Shown: positions 10,267 to 21,200, counted from the first letter of the stretch. The stretch is DNA of 64,000 bases from an uncultured Acidobacteriota bacterium (GCA_903847975.1 CAINFC010000086.1:1-64000), one strand, 5' to 3'. A program made the numbers and translations. Notes: generated from the sequence alone by a model not told the origin.

Positions 10267-12081
10267 TCAGGCCTCGGCTTTGCGGTCCGACCAGAGCTGC
10301 CGTATGACATACAGCAGCACGGCGCTGCAGACGACGAATACCGCCAGCATGCCCAGGGCATAGCCCGTCCTCCCGTAGAGGAAATTGCCCACGCAGAACA
10401 GGGAGGACCAGATCACCATGGACCCGGACACCCAGCCGAGCAGCGCCAGCGGGATGTTTTCGTGGGTTGCCCTGGCTTCCTCCAGCGAAATGCCGGCCTC
10501 CTCCCGGATGCAGGTCCAGCCGGGCCCGAAGGGGCGGACCTTCTTGTAAAACTCGATCAGCACGCGGCGATCGGTCGCCGGACCCAGAAAGGCCGTGGCG
10601 ATCCAGCAGACCGAAGTGAAGACCACGGTGGTCAGCAGGGCAATATGGGTGCTGAACGCCACCCCGTTCTTGTTGAGAACCAGAAAAACCACGGAAATCA
10701 GAAACGAGCTGATCATGGCTACCACTTCGCACCAGGCGTTGACCCGCCACCAGAACCAGCGGATCAGGTACAGCAAGCCGGTGCCGGCGCCGATCTGCAG
10801 GATCACGTCGAAGGCATCCTTGGCGGTATCCAGCAGAAAAACCATTCCGGAAGAGCAGAAGAAGAGCAGGATGGTGGTCAGCCGGCCCGCCAGCACGTAA
10901 TGCTTTTCCGTGCCGTCCTTGCACAGGAAGCGCCGATAGAAATCGTGCACCAGGTAGGAGGCTCCCCAGTTGAGGTGGGTCAGGATGGTGGAGGAATTGG
11001 CGGCAATCAGGCCGCCGACCATCAGCCCGATGAAGCCCACCGGCAGGAACTTCAGCATGGCCGGATAGCCGATATCATGGCCGATCAGGCTGGGGTCCAG
11101 ATGGGGAAAGGCCTTCTGGATGTCGGACAGCTGCGGGTAGACGATCAGCGAGCAGAGCCCCACCAGAATCCAGGGCCAGGGGCGCAGGACATAATGGGCC
11201 ACGTTGAAAAAAAGCACCGCCCCGAGGGAATCCTTTTCCGATTTGGAAGCCAGCATGCGCTGGGCGATATAGCTGCCGCCCCCCGGCTCGGCCCCCGGAT
11301 ACCATACCGCCCACCACTGCACGGCGATGGGCATGATAAATACCGCGATGGCCAGGTCCCAGTTGCTGGTGAAATCCGGCAGGACGTCCAGGTAGTTCAG
11401 CCCTCCCGGACCCTTCATCGCGGAGAGCTTTTCGATCATGCCCGACAGGCCGCCGACCTGCGGCAGGTTGACCGCAAAGTAGGCGGCGGCGATGACCGCG
11501 GTCATCTTGATGAAGAACTGGATCATGTCGATCACCAGCACGCCCCACAGCCCGGAGTGGGCGGCAAAAACCACGTTCAGCAGCCCCACGGCCAGCAGCG
11601 TCTGCCAGCGGTCCAGCCCGAACAGAACCCCGGCGATCTTGCAGGCCGCCAGGTTCACCGTCGCCATGATCATGCAGTTGAACAGCAAGCCGAGATAAAT
11701 GGACCGAAAGCCGCGCACCACGCTGGCCGCCTTGCCCGAATAGCGTATCTCGTAAAACTCCAGGTCGGTCATCACCCCGGACCGGCGCCAGAGCCGTGCA
11801 TAGAAAAAGACCGTGGAGACCCCGGTCAGCACGAAAGCCCACCAGACCCAGTTCCCGGCCACCCCGTTCCGGCGGACGATATCCGTGACCAGGTTCGGGG
11901 TGTCGCTCGAAAACGTGGTGGCCACCATGGACAGCCCCGCCAGCCACCAGGGGACCGACCTCCCGGAGACAAAAAACTCGGAGGTGTTCTTTCCTGCCCT
12001 CTTCCCGAAAAACAGCGCCGGGACAAAACATATGAGCAGCGACGCCGCTACGATGATCCAGTCGATCAGCTGAAGTTGCAT
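10267..12081 (-). CDS. SSS-family sodium:solute symporter
   Basis: 604-aa inner-membrane transporter with about 14 hydrophobic segments. Signature regions are FFVSGRSVPWWLAGLSMVATTFSSDTPN (the TM2 substrate and sodium region), VWWAFVLTGVSTVFFYARLWRRSGVMTDLEFYEIRY, and GLMVGGLIAANSSTILTHLNWGASYLV. It belongs to the SSS/SglT group. The neighbourhood (GH4 glycosidase, Gfo/Idh oxidoreductase across a divergent promoter region) suggests a sugar or sugar-acid substrate. It is the first gene of a minus-strand operon. The C-terminal 80 residues form an extra pair of helices after a cytosolic loop. Confidence 0.93.
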   Translation of the reverse strand: MQLQLIDWIIVAASLLICFVPALFFGKRAGKNTSEFFVSGRSVPWWLAGLSMVATTFSSDTPNLVTDIVRRNGVAGNWVWWAFVLTGVSTVFFYARLWRRSGVMTDLEFYEIRYSGKAASVVRGFRSIYLGLLFNCMIMATVNLAACKIAGVLFGLDRWQTLLAVGLLNVVFAAHSGLWGVLVIDMIQFFIKMTAVIAAAYFAVNLPQVGGLSGMIEKLSAMKGPGGLNYLDVLPDFTSNWDLAIAVFIMPIAVQWWAVWYPGAEPGGGSYIAQRMLASKSEKDSLGAVLFFNVAHYVLRPWPWILVGLCSLIVYPQLSDIQKAFPHLDPSLIGHDIGYPAMLKFLPVGFIGLMVGGLIAANSSTILTHLNWGASYLVHDFYRRFLCKDGTEKHYVLAGRLTTILLFFCSSGMVFLLDTAKDAFDVILQIGAGTGLLYLIRWFWWRVNAWCEVVAMISSFLISVVFLVLNKNGVAFSTHIALLTTVVFTSVCWIATAFLGPATDRRVLIEFYKKVRPFGPGWTCIREEAGISLEEARATHENIPLALLGWVSGSMVIWSSLFCVGNFLYGRTGYALGMLAVFVVCSAVLLYVIRQLWSDRKAEA

Positions 12082-12257
12082 AGTTCAGGCCCTTTCCGCG
12101 ATATGGTTCCTTTTGCCGATTTGCCGATGCCGGGAATTATCCATTGAGTTCTTCCGCCGGCGCAAATAGAATAATATTTTTTTGAGGAAAAAGCATTGTA
12201 TATTCTTCGTGAGCAGATGTTGGTCCGCATCCACCGGTATCAGAGAGGAGAACGCCA

Positions 12258-13439
12258 ATGAAAGGCATACGCATGGGGTTTTTAATCGCACTTGTTATTA
12301 TTTCCGCCGCCTCCGCCGCGGCACAGGCCCCGAAAGCGGGGGGCGCGGGAAAAGAGCCGACCTTCCGCATGCAGGCCATTAATCCGGATTCCAGGTATGA
12401 AGCGGCCACCATGGCCGACATCAATAAAGACGGCCGCCTGGACATTTTCAGCGGGGGATTCTGGTACGAGGCCCCGACCTGGAAAAAACATTTCGTTCGC
12501 GAAATCGAGGAAAAAGACGAGTACTACGTGGATTTCGGAGCCCTGCCGGCCGACATCAACGGAGACGGGTGGACGGATATCGTCAACGCCGCATGGCATA
12601 ACAAGGCCATTTTCTGGATCCGGAATCCCGGCAGGAGCGGTAAAGGCTTCGAGGTTTTTACCATCGATACCCCGGGAAACATCGAAACGGCCATTGCCGC
12701 CGACATCAACGGGGACGGGCAGACCGACTTTCTTCCCAACGCCATGAATGTCGTGGTCTGGTACGAATATAAGAAAGACAAGTCCGATCCCTCCGGGGCC
12801 CGCTGGACCCGGCACGAGGTTTCCAAAGAAGCGGCCGGCCACGGCCTGGGAACCGGCGACATCGACGGAGACCGGCGCACCGACATCGTCGTCCCCAAGG
12901 GCTGGCTGCAGCAGCCGGCCCAGGCCTCCGATCCCTGGGTGTTCCACAAGGATTTCAACCTGGGGTCGACGAGCGTTCCGATGCTGGTCAGCGATGTGGA
13001 CCGCGACGGGGATGCCGACCTGATCTACGGGCTGGGGCACAACTACGGTCTTTTCTGGATGGAGCAGGCCAAGGGACCGGACGGAAAACGCAGCTGGACA
13101 ACGCATGAAATCGACAAATCCTGGTCCCAGCCTCACTTCCTGCTGCTGGCCGACCTGAACAAAGACGGGCAGCAGGAGCTGGTGACCGGCAAACGCTACC
13201 GGGCGCACAACGGCCGGGATCCCGGCGAGACCGATCCCCGGGTCATCTATTACTATCGCTTCGATCCGGCATCCAAAAATTGGAGCAAGTATCCCGTCAG
13301 CCAGCCGGGAGGGCCGGCGGCCTTCGGCATCTCCACCGTGGCCGCGGACATCGACAAGGACGGGGATATCGACATCCTCGCTCCGGGAAAGAGCGGCCTG
13401 TACCTTTTCATCAATGAACTCATCGACCGGAAAAAATGA
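12258..13439 (+). CDS. Exported FG-GAP/VCBS repeat beta-propeller protein
   Basis: 393 aa with an N-terminal Sec signal (about 1-24, ending AASAAAQA). The mature part is a series of repeats with the calcium-binding DxNxDGxxD pattern: ADINKDGRLDIFSGGFWYE, ADINGDGWTDIVNAAWHN, ADINGDGQTDFLPN, DIDGDRRTDIVVPKGW, DVDRDGDADLIYG, DLNKDGQQELVTG and DIDKDGDIDILAPG. Seven units fit one propeller. It is likely periplasmic or on the cell surface and may bind a ligand or polysaccharide. It is the first gene of the cluster with GH4 and the Tat oxidoreductase. GGAG precedes the ATG. Confidence 0.9.
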   Translation: MKGIRMGFLIALVIISAASAAAQAPKAGGAGKEPTFRMQAINPDSRYEAATMADINKDGRLDIFSGGFWYEAPTWKKHFVREIEEKDEYYVDFGALPADINGDGWTDIVNAAWHNKAIFWIRNPGRSGKGFEVFTIDTPGNIETAIAADINGDGQTDFLPNAMNVVVWYEYKKDKSDPSGARWTRHEVSKEAAGHGLGTGDIDGDRRTDIVVPKGWLQQPAQASDPWVFHKDFNLGSTSVPMLVSDVDRDGDADLIYGLGHNYGLFWMEQAKGPDGKRSWTTHEIDKSWSQPHFLLLADLNKDGQQELVTGKRYRAHNGRDPGETDPRVIYYYRFDPASKNWSKYPVSQPGGPAAFGISTVAADIDKDGDIDILAPGKSGLYLFINELIDRKK

Positions 13440-13451
13440 AAGGCGGGAAAT

Positions 13452-14879
13452 ATGGCCAAGATAACCCTGATCGGGGCGGGAAGCCTCATCTTTTCCAAGA
13501 CGCTGGTGATGGACATCCTGGCGGTGGATATCCTGCAAGGCAGCCATATCTGCCTGATGGACCTCTCCCGGAGCCGGCTCGACATGTCGGAAGCCTTCGT
13601 GCGGCGGGTGATCGGGGAAAACCGGCTGCCGGCCACCCTGACGGCTACCACCGACCGGGCCGAGGCCCTGGACGGGGCCGACTACGTCATCATCCTGATC
13701 CAGGTGGGCGGGCTGGAGGCCTTCGGGATCGATTATGAGATTCCGCTGCGGTACGGCGTCGACCAGTGCATCGGCGATTCGCTCGGGCCGGGCGGCATAT
13801 TCCGCGCCCTGCGCACCATCCCGGCCCTCGAGGAAATCGTCGGCGACATGCACCGGCTCTGCCCTCGGGCCCTGATCCTGAACTACGCCAATCCCATGGG
13901 GGCCAACTGCCACGCCCTGGGGCAAATCACGGATATTCCCTACATCGGCCTGTGCCACGGAGTACAGACCACCCTGGACCTGATCAGCCGCTATGTCGGG
14001 GTCCCCAGGGAGCGCATCGAATATCTCTGCGCGGGAATCAATCACATGGCCTGGTTTCTGGAGCTCCGGGACCGGGCCGACGGACGCGATCTCAATCCGG
14101 TCCTGCGGGAAAACATCGAAAAACCGGAATACTATCTCAACGAAAAGGTGCGCTGCGAGGTGATGCGCCACTTCGGCTACTTCATGACCGAAAGCACCGG
14201 ACACCTTTCGGAATATATCCCCTGGTTCCGCAGCAGCCGCCGGGCTCTCGAAGAGTATTGCGACCAGCCCGATTTCGGAGGGGCCTCCGGAGCCTACTAC
14301 AAGTATTCGCGCATGCTGGAGGACAAGTACCACGGGGTCGATTACCTGGCCCGCGAGTCGGCCCTCATCCGGAAGCGAAGCGTCGAATACTGCTCCTACA
14401 TCCTGGAAGCCTGCGAGAGCGGGGTTCCTTTCCGGCTGAACGGCAACATCCGCAACGAAGGGTACATCGCCAATTTGCCGGCGGGGGCCTGCGTCGAGGT
14501 GCCGGTTTATGTCGACGGCCTGGGGCTTCACCCGCTTCATGTCGGCAGCCTGCCGGCACAGTGCGCCGCACTGAACCAGAGCAATATCACCGTCCAGCAG
14601 CTGACGGTGGAGGCCTCCCTGGCCGGCGACCCGGAGCGGGTCATGCAGGCCATGGCCATGGATCCCCTGACCTCGGCGGTATGCACCCTGCGGGAAATCC
14701 GGGAAATGACCGCCGCCATGCTGGCCGCCGAAAAGGCCTGGCTGCCGCAGTTTCAGGGAAAATCGCTGCGGACCTGCCCGTCGGTTTTTATTCCGGCGGA
14801 TGTCCGCCCGGTGGACGTTCCCCTGGATCCGGCCCTGGCCATCGCCAACCGCTTCCAGGAGCTGGCCGAAGGGAAGTAA
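13452..14879 (+). CDS. GH4-family NAD/Mn-dependent glycosidase
   Basis: 475 aa, cytoplasmic. It starts MAKITLIGAGSLIFSKTLV, the Rossmann NAD motif of GH4, and contains CAGINHMAWFLEL, in which Cys and His bind the divalent metal, plus NYANPMG and LCHGVQTTLD. The closest-looking members are alpha-galactosidase (MelA) and alpha-glucosidase (AglA) types, which use an oxidation-elimination mechanism. Anomeric specificity cannot be read from sequence. It starts 12 bases after the FG-GAP gene, so it is probably co-transcribed. Imported oligosaccharide from the SSS porter is a plausible substrate. Confidence 0.92.
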   Translation: MAKITLIGAGSLIFSKTLVMDILAVDILQGSHICLMDLSRSRLDMSEAFVRRVIGENRLPATLTATTDRAEALDGADYVIILIQVGGLEAFGIDYEIPLRYGVDQCIGDSLGPGGIFRALRTIPALEEIVGDMHRLCPRALILNYANPMGANCHALGQITDIPYIGLCHGVQTTLDLISRYVGVPRERIEYLCAGINHMAWFLELRDRADGRDLNPVLRENIEKPEYYLNEKVRCEVMRHFGYFMTESTGHLSEYIPWFRSSRRALEEYCDQPDFGGASGAYYKYSRMLEDKYHGVDYLARESALIRKRSVEYCSYILEACESGVPFRLNGNIRNEGYIANLPAGACVEVPVYVDGLGLHPLHVGSLPAQCAALNQSNITVQQLTVEASLAGDPERVMQAMAMDPLTSAVCTLREIREMTAAMLAAEKAWLPQFQGKSLRTCPSVFIPADVRPVDVPLDPALAIANRFQELAEGK

Positions 14880-14926
14880 TCCCGCACCAGGATGATAACG
14901 ATTTGGTATTAGCAGAGAGGGCATCG

Positions 14927-16249
14927 ATGAACCATCCCATTTTCTCTTCCCGCCGGCATTTCCTGCGTCAGGCCGCCTCCGCGGCCCCCTGGCTGATTCC
15001 CGCCTCCGCCCTGGGTCGCGCCGGGAACCTTCCCCCGAGCGACCGGATCCTGGTGGGATCCGTCGGGGTCGGGCCGCAGGGCGCGGGAGTCATGTCCAAC
15101 TTCCTGGCGCAAAGCGACTGCCGGGTGGTCGCCGTCTGCGATGTAAAGAAAAAGGTCCTGGAGGCGGTCCGCAACAAGGTCGACGCGTTCTACGGGGAAA
15201 AGGGGTGCACTCCCTACCATGATTTCCGGGAGCTTCTGGCCCGCCCGGACATCGACGTGGTCACCGTGGCCCCTCCGGACCACTGGCACGTGCTGGTAGC
15301 GCTGGCGGCCGTGCGGGCCGGCAAGGACATTTACCTGGAAAAGCCCATGGGTCTCAGCTTGCAGGAAGACCAGGTTCTGCGGGCCGAATGCCAGCGTCGC
15401 GGGACCATTTTCCAGTTCGGCACGCAGCAGCGCAGCACGGCCATTTTCCGGCAGGCCTGCGAACTGGTCCGCAACGGGCGGATCGGCAGGCTGCAGACCA
15501 TCAACGTCTGGAGTCCGGGCAGCTCGGCGGGCGGGCCGCGCCAGCCGGTCCCCATTCCCCCGGACTACATCGACTATGACCTCTGGCTGGGGCCGGCTCC
15601 CTATGCCCCCTATACCGAAGACCGCTGCGAGAACAAGTGGTGGTGGTTCATTTCCGACTACGCTCTCGGATTCATCGCCGGCTGGGGGATTCACCCCGTC
15701 GATATCGCCCTGTGGGGCGGAGCCGACCTGCTCCAGGGCCCCATGGAGGTGCAGGGAACCGGCGACTATCCGACGCCCGAAGGGGTGGCCGACACCGCCC
15801 TGGACTGGGATCTGCAGTACCGGTTTGCGAGCGGGGTGGTCATGAACTTCACCGGCTACCCGGTTCCGGAGGAATGGAGGCGGCGGTACATCAACATTTC
15901 CAACCACGGCACCGCGTTCGAAGGCACGGAGGGCTGGGTCCAGGTGCGGCGCTCGGGGATCGAAGCCTATCCTAAAAAGATCCTGGGCGAGCATCCCGGG
16001 GCCGGCGAAGTGCATCTGCCGGTCAGCACCAACCATGCCCGGAACCTCCTGGACTGCGTGCGCTCCCGCTCGCGAACCGTCAGCCCGATCGAAGAATCGG
16101 TCTGGGGGGACACGATCTGCCATGTAGGCGATATCGCCGCCCGCACCCGTCAGAAACTGATCTGGGACCCGGAGAAGGAGAGGTTCACCAACAGCGAAAC
16201 CGCCAATCGCTACCTGGTGCGCGAAATGCGGAGTCCGTGGCACTTGTAG
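14927..16249 (+). CDS. Tat-exported Gfo/Idh/MocA-family oxidoreductase
   Basis: About 440 aa. The N-terminus SSRRHFLRQAASAAPWLIPASA is a twin-arginine signal, so the enzyme folds with NAD(P) in the cytoplasm and is then exported. The Rossmann fold follows (VGSVGVGPQGAG) with AVCDVKKK, the EKP motif (YLEKPMGLSLQED) typical of the family, QFGTQQRS, and a C-terminal dimerisation domain. Periplasmic glucose-fructose-oxidoreductase-like members oxidise sugars. The ATG at 14927 is set by the Tat signal. It lies 47 bases downstream of the GH4 gene. Confidence 0.92.
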   Translation: MNHPIFSSRRHFLRQAASAAPWLIPASALGRAGNLPPSDRILVGSVGVGPQGAGVMSNFLAQSDCRVVAVCDVKKKVLEAVRNKVDAFYGEKGCTPYHDFRELLARPDIDVVTVAPPDHWHVLVALAAVRAGKDIYLEKPMGLSLQEDQVLRAECQRRGTIFQFGTQQRSTAIFRQACELVRNGRIGRLQTINVWSPGSSAGGPRQPVPIPPDYIDYDLWLGPAPYAPYTEDRCENKWWWFISDYALGFIAGWGIHPVDIALWGGADLLQGPMEVQGTGDYPTPEGVADTALDWDLQYRFASGVVMNFTGYPVPEEWRRRYINISNHGTAFEGTEGWVQVRRSGIEAYPKKILGEHPGAGEVHLPVSTNHARNLLDCVRSRSRTVSPIEESVWGDTICHVGDIAARTRQKLIWDPEKERFTNSETANRYLVREMRSPWHL

Positions 16250-16283
16250 GCTGCTTTTCCTTCCCTGTCCGGGAGAAATTCCT

Positions 16284-18242
16284 ATGAAAACAAAATTCTA
16301 TCTTTTCTTCCCGCTTCTGTTCCTGGTCGGGGTCCATGCTGCGGGTGCCGGCTTTGCGGTCCCGGGGCAGACTCCCGCCGACCTCCCATCCGCCCTGAAG
16401 CAGCTTGCCGCCTTCGAGTACGGCGCCAGCCGCGCCCCGGTGGTAGCCCTGACGGAATACGGCTTTCACCCCCAGGGCACGGAGGCCGGGCGGAAGGAGC
16501 TGGAATCCGGGCTGATCCGGCTGCTCCAGGGTGAAGCCACACGTGCCGGCAAAGAACAGGCCTGCCGGCTGCTGAGCCTGTTTGGAGGCAGCGGCTCGGT
16601 GCCGGTCCTCCTGGAAAAGCTTTCGGATCCGGAGCTGGCCGAAATGGCGCGCTATACTCTGGCAAGAATACCCGGCAGCGAGGTAAACGCAGCCCTGCGC
16701 CAGGCGTCAGGCCGCTCGTCGGGCCGCCGGAAAGCCGACATCCTCCGGACGCTCGGCGGGCGGAAGGATCCGGAGGCGGTTCCCATGCTTCTTCCCCTGC
16801 TGGCCGATCCCGACCGGGAAACCGCCGTGGCAGCGGCCGCCGCCCTGGGCGGCATCGCCACTCCGGAAGCCCTCGCCGCCCTGACCGCCGCACGCTCCCG
16901 GACACAGGGAGACCTGAAAAAAGCCGTCTCGGAAGCCTGCCTGCGCGGTGGAGAGGAGCGGCTGGCCCGCGGCGAAAAAAAGGCGGCGGCGGAAATCTTC
17001 CTCTCCCTGCTGGATGGCAGCGAAGCCCCTCCCTTGCAGGCCGCCGCTTTGAAAGGACTGGCCCGGGCCGCCGGGCCGGATTCCCTCGACCGCCTCCGGG
17101 AGGCCTTGCGTGGAAAAGACCGCCTGGTCCAGGCGGCCGCCATTCGGTTGGTGGCCGAATTCCCGGGGGAGCGCTTTACCCTCCTGCTGGCGGATGAAAT
17201 GCCGAATCTGTCCCCTGCCGCCCAGGTGCGGGTCCTGGCCGCTCTCGCCGACCGCGCCGACCGGAAGGCCGCCACCGCCGCGCTGGCGGCGGCACGCAGC
17301 GCCGATCCGGCGGTGCGCGCCGCGGCCTACTCGGCACTGGCCCGGCTGGGAGATTCCTCCTGTGTTCTACTGCTGGCCCGGGCCGCAGCACAGTCGAAGG
17401 ATGCCGAGCAGGCCGCGGCCCGCGAGGCTCTTTACCGGCTGACGGGCGCCGATATCGATGGCACGATCCTCCGGCAGATGGAAGAAGCCGAAGCCGCCGT
17501 GCAGTTGGAGATGATCCGCGCGGTGGGGCAAAGAGGCATCCGCTCGGCGGCGGATGCCCTGCTGCGGATGGCCCGCCGGGCAGACGGTGCGGTGCGCCGG
17601 GAATCGGTACGCGCCCTGCGGGAAACCGCGGGAGCGGAGCATGTTCCGGCCCTGCTGGAAATCCTGCCGCTGCTGGGCGACGCCTCCGACCGCGAGGAAG
17701 CCGCCCACGCCCTGGCTCTGGTTTTGAAAAGGAGCGACCCGCCGCCGCTGGGGCAGGTTCAGAAAGCGTATGAGGCCGCCGGCAGCTCCGCGGTCCGGAT
17801 CGCGCTGCTGCAGGCCCTGGGAGAAGCCTGGAACCGCGACGGGCTTCCCCTGCTCCGAAACGCGCTTAAGGACAATGATGCGGAAATTCGCCGTGCGGCC
17901 ATCCTGGCCCTGACCCTCTGGCCGAATGACGCGCCGGCCGCCGACCTGCTGGCGGTGGCCTCCGGCCCGTCGGCCGAAAGCCATACCGTTCTTGCTCTGC
18001 GGGGGTATATCCGGCTGGTGACCCTACTTTCCGTGCGCCCCGAGGCGCAGACCGTGAAAATGCTGCAAAGCGCCATGCGCCTGGCCCGGCAGCCGGAGGA
18101 AAAGAAGACCATTCTCGGCAACCTGCCCAATTATCCTTGTCCGGAAGCTTTGGCTCTGGCCAAAGCCTCGACCGGCGACCCGGCGGTTGCCACGGAAGCC
18201 CGGATCGCCGAGGAGCGGATCCGCGGGCTGCTGGTCCGGTGA
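16284..18242 (+). CDS. Exported HEAT-repeat protein
   Basis: 652 aa with a signal peptide (FFPLLFLVGVHAAGAG) followed by an alpha-solenoid of HEAT/PBS-lyase-like repeats, e.g. EAVPMLLPLLADPDRETAVAAAAALGG, RLREALRGKDRLVQAAAIRLVAEF and PLLRNALKDNDAEIRRAAILAL. No catalytic motif is visible. Such exported solenoids act as protein-binding scaffolds. It is co-directional with the Gfo/Idh gene (34-bp gap) and ends 19 bp before uvrA. Function is unknown. Confidence 0.85.
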   Translation: MKTKFYLFFPLLFLVGVHAAGAGFAVPGQTPADLPSALKQLAAFEYGASRAPVVALTEYGFHPQGTEAGRKELESGLIRLLQGEATRAGKEQACRLLSLFGGSGSVPVLLEKLSDPELAEMARYTLARIPGSEVNAALRQASGRSSGRRKADILRTLGGRKDPEAVPMLLPLLADPDRETAVAAAAALGGIATPEALAALTAARSRTQGDLKKAVSEACLRGGEERLARGEKKAAAEIFLSLLDGSEAPPLQAAALKGLARAAGPDSLDRLREALRGKDRLVQAAAIRLVAEFPGERFTLLLADEMPNLSPAAQVRVLAALADRADRKAATAALAAARSADPAVRAAAYSALARLGDSSCVLLLARAAAQSKDAEQAAAREALYRLTGADIDGTILRQMEEAEAAVQLEMIRAVGQRGIRSAADALLRMARRADGAVRRESVRALRETAGAEHVPALLEILPLLGDASDREEAAHALALVLKRSDPPPLGQVQKAYEAAGSSAVRIALLQALGEAWNRDGLPLLRNALKDNDAEIRRAAILALTLWPNDAPAADLLAVASGPSAESHTVLALRGYIRLVTLLSVRPEAQTVKMLQSAMRLARQPEEKKTILGNLPNYPCPEALALAKASTGDPAVATEARIAEERIRGLLVR

Positions 18243-18261
18243 ACAGGCTGCATCCGCTGCC

Positions 18262-21200
18262 ATGACGGCCCGAAAAGAAAAGAAGAGGAAGCAGAGCGTA
18301 GGCGGGACGCCCGGGTCGCGGCGTCCCTCTCCATCCCGGCAGAGCGAAGCGCCGGAATCCCGCTCCCAATCCCGCCCGCCCGCGGCCGGGCCCGAGACCC
18401 GGGAATTCATCGAGCTGCATGGGGTCCGGGTGCACAACCTGAAGAATATCGATGTAAAAATCCCGCTGAACCGGCTGACGGTGGTCACCGGGGTCAGTGG
18501 ATCGGGAAAGTCCAGCCTGGCATTCGACACCCTGTACGCCGAAGGGCAGCGGCGCTATGTGGAATCCCTCTCCGCCTATGCCCGCCAGTTCCTGGAGAGA
18601 ATCGACAAGCCGGATGTCGACGAAATCCTGGGAATCTGCCCGGCGCTGGCCATCCGACAGAAGACCAGCACCCGGAACCCGAGATCCACGGTGGCCACGG
18701 TCACCGAGATATACGATTACCTGCGGCTGCTTTTCGCCCGTGCCGGAATCACCCTCTGTCGCCAGTGCGGGCGGGAGGTGCAGAAGGACCATTCGGAGAA
18801 GGTGGCCGGCCGGATCCTGGAGCTGCCCGCCGGGACCCGGTTTTACGTGCTGTTCCCCCTCCTGCAGCTGCTGGGCGCCGCCGCCGATTCCCCGCCGGAG
18901 GAGGCACCGCCGCCGGTGGAAAAGAAAAGCACCCGCGGCAGAAAGAAGCAACCCGGCGGCCCGGTGCTGGACCCGGCACTGGCGGAAAAATTGCGCAGCG
19001 ACGGGTTTGCGCGGCTTTTTCACCACTTTCAGGTCATCGACCTGAGCGATCCCTCTGCGGTAACCCGACGCCCGCTCGATGACGGCAGCTTCGTCATCGT
19101 GGATCGCCTGGCGGTCGGCGAGGAGATCCATTCCCGGCTGGTGGACAGCCTGGAAACCGCGCTGCGCGAGGGGAACGGCCGTGCCGCGGTTTTCCTTCTC
19201 TCCCCGGACGGAATTCCGGAAGCCTGGGCCGCCGATCTCGGCTCCCGCTCGCTGCTCTCCGCCCCGGAGGGAATCCTCTACCGGTTCAGCGAGCAGCACC
19301 AGTGCGACCACTGCAACCTGGTCTACGAATCGCCGGAACCGCGCCTTTTTTCCTTTAACAACCCCTTCGGCGCCTGCCCGGAATGCCAGGGATTCGGGAA
19401 CACCATGACCTGGGATGTGAACCTGGTGGTACCCGATTTTTCCAAGACCCTGCGGGAAGGGGCCATCGATCCCTGGACCAAGCCGGCCTATCAGCCTTTC
19501 CAGGAGGAGTTTCTGGCCTTCGCCCAGGATGCCGGCATACCGCTGGACATTCCGTTTTCCGACCTTTCCGAAGAGGACCGCCGTCTGGTTTTTCAGGGCT
19601 CGGAAGAAGACGGCTTCCCGGGAGTCAAGGGCTTTTTCGAATACCTGGAAAGCAAGAAATACAAAATGCACGTCCGCATTTTCATGAGCCGCTACCGCGG
19701 CTATACCCGCTGCAAGGCCTGCGGCGGAAGGCGGCTGCGCCCCGAAGCCCTGGATGTGTATGTCGGCGGCAGGAATATCGCCGACCTGCTGGCCATGAAT
19801 ATCCGCCAGGCGCTCCCCTTTTTCCGAAGCCTGCCGCTTAGCCCCATGCAGCAGGAAATCGCGGAGCGGCTGCTGGCGGAGATCCTGCACCGGCTGGATC
19901 TCCTGGACCAGGTCGGACTGGATTACCTCAGCCTGGATCGCCTGGCCTCCACGCTTTCGGGAGGGGAGTCCCAGCGCATTCAGCTTTCATCCGCCATCGG
20001 CAGCTCCCTGGTCGGGGCCCTTTATGTGCTCGACGAGCCCAGCATCGGGCTGCACCCGCGGGACAGCCAGCGGCTGATCCAGATCCTGTACCGGCTGCGG
20101 GACCTCGGCAACACCGTGCTGGTCGTGGAGCACGACCGGCAGATCATGAACAGCGCCGACTACCTGGTGGACCTGGGCCCGGGAGCCGGGCGGGCCGGCG
20201 GAGAGGTGCTCTATCAGGGGCCACCGGACCGGATTCCCGCGGCCGGCGCCTCCCTGACCGGCCTCTACCTGCAGGGCGGAAAATCCATCCCGGTCCCGGC
20301 ACGGCGCCGCCCCTGCCGGGACAAGTATCTCGAGGTGATCGGCGCCCGGGCCCACAACCTGAAAAACCTGGACCTGCGCATCCCGCTGGGCCTTTTTGTC
20401 TGTCTGAGCGGGGTTTCGGGATCCGGCAAATCCACCCTGGCCCACGAGGTGGTCTTTGCCGGGTGGAAACGGCTCCGCAGCCAATGGCACGAGGAGGTGG
20501 GCGAGCATCGGGCCATGCACGGAGCGGCCCTGCTCAGCGAAGTGATCCTGGTGGACCAGTCCCCGATCGGCCGCACGTCCCGCTCCAATCCGGTGACCTA
20601 CCTCAAGGTCTTCGACGAGGTCCGGGCCATCTTTGCCGTTCAGCCGGAGGCCCGGCAGCGGCACCTGCAGCCCAAGCACTTTTCGTTCAACGTGGAAGGC
20701 GGGCGCTGCGACACCTGCCAGGGGACCGGGGTGGAAATCATTTCCATGCAGTTCCTGGCGGATGTGGAAGTGACCTGCGAGGAGTGCAAGGGGAAGCGCT
20801 TTCGCCCCGAGGTGCTGGAGGTTCGCTACAAGGGGCTGAACCTGGCGGAAGTGCTCGATCTGACCGTGGCCGAGGCGCTGCGCTTTTTTGCCGGCTCGCC
20901 TAAAATCACCTCCCGGCTGCAGACTCTGGAGGACGTGGGGCTCGGCTACCTGGGCCTGGGGCAGTCCACGACCACGCTTTCCGGCGGGGAAGCGCAGCGC
21001 CTCAAGCTTTGCGGATACCTGACGGAGCAGAACGCCGGGGATGTCCTGTACATCTTCGACGAGCCCACCACCGGGTTGCATTTCGAGGATATCGGCAAGC
21101 TGCTGAAAACGTTCGACCGGCTGATCGAAGCCGGGGCCTCGCTCCTGGTGATCGAGCACAACCTGGACGTATTGAAGTCGGCCGACTGGATCATCGACCT

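Noticed and set aside
12282-14924. 880-codon open frame on the minus strand opposite the FG-GAP and GH4 genes
   Set aside because: It is antisense to two genes with clear motifs; its translation has no recognisable domain and reflects high GC at third positions.
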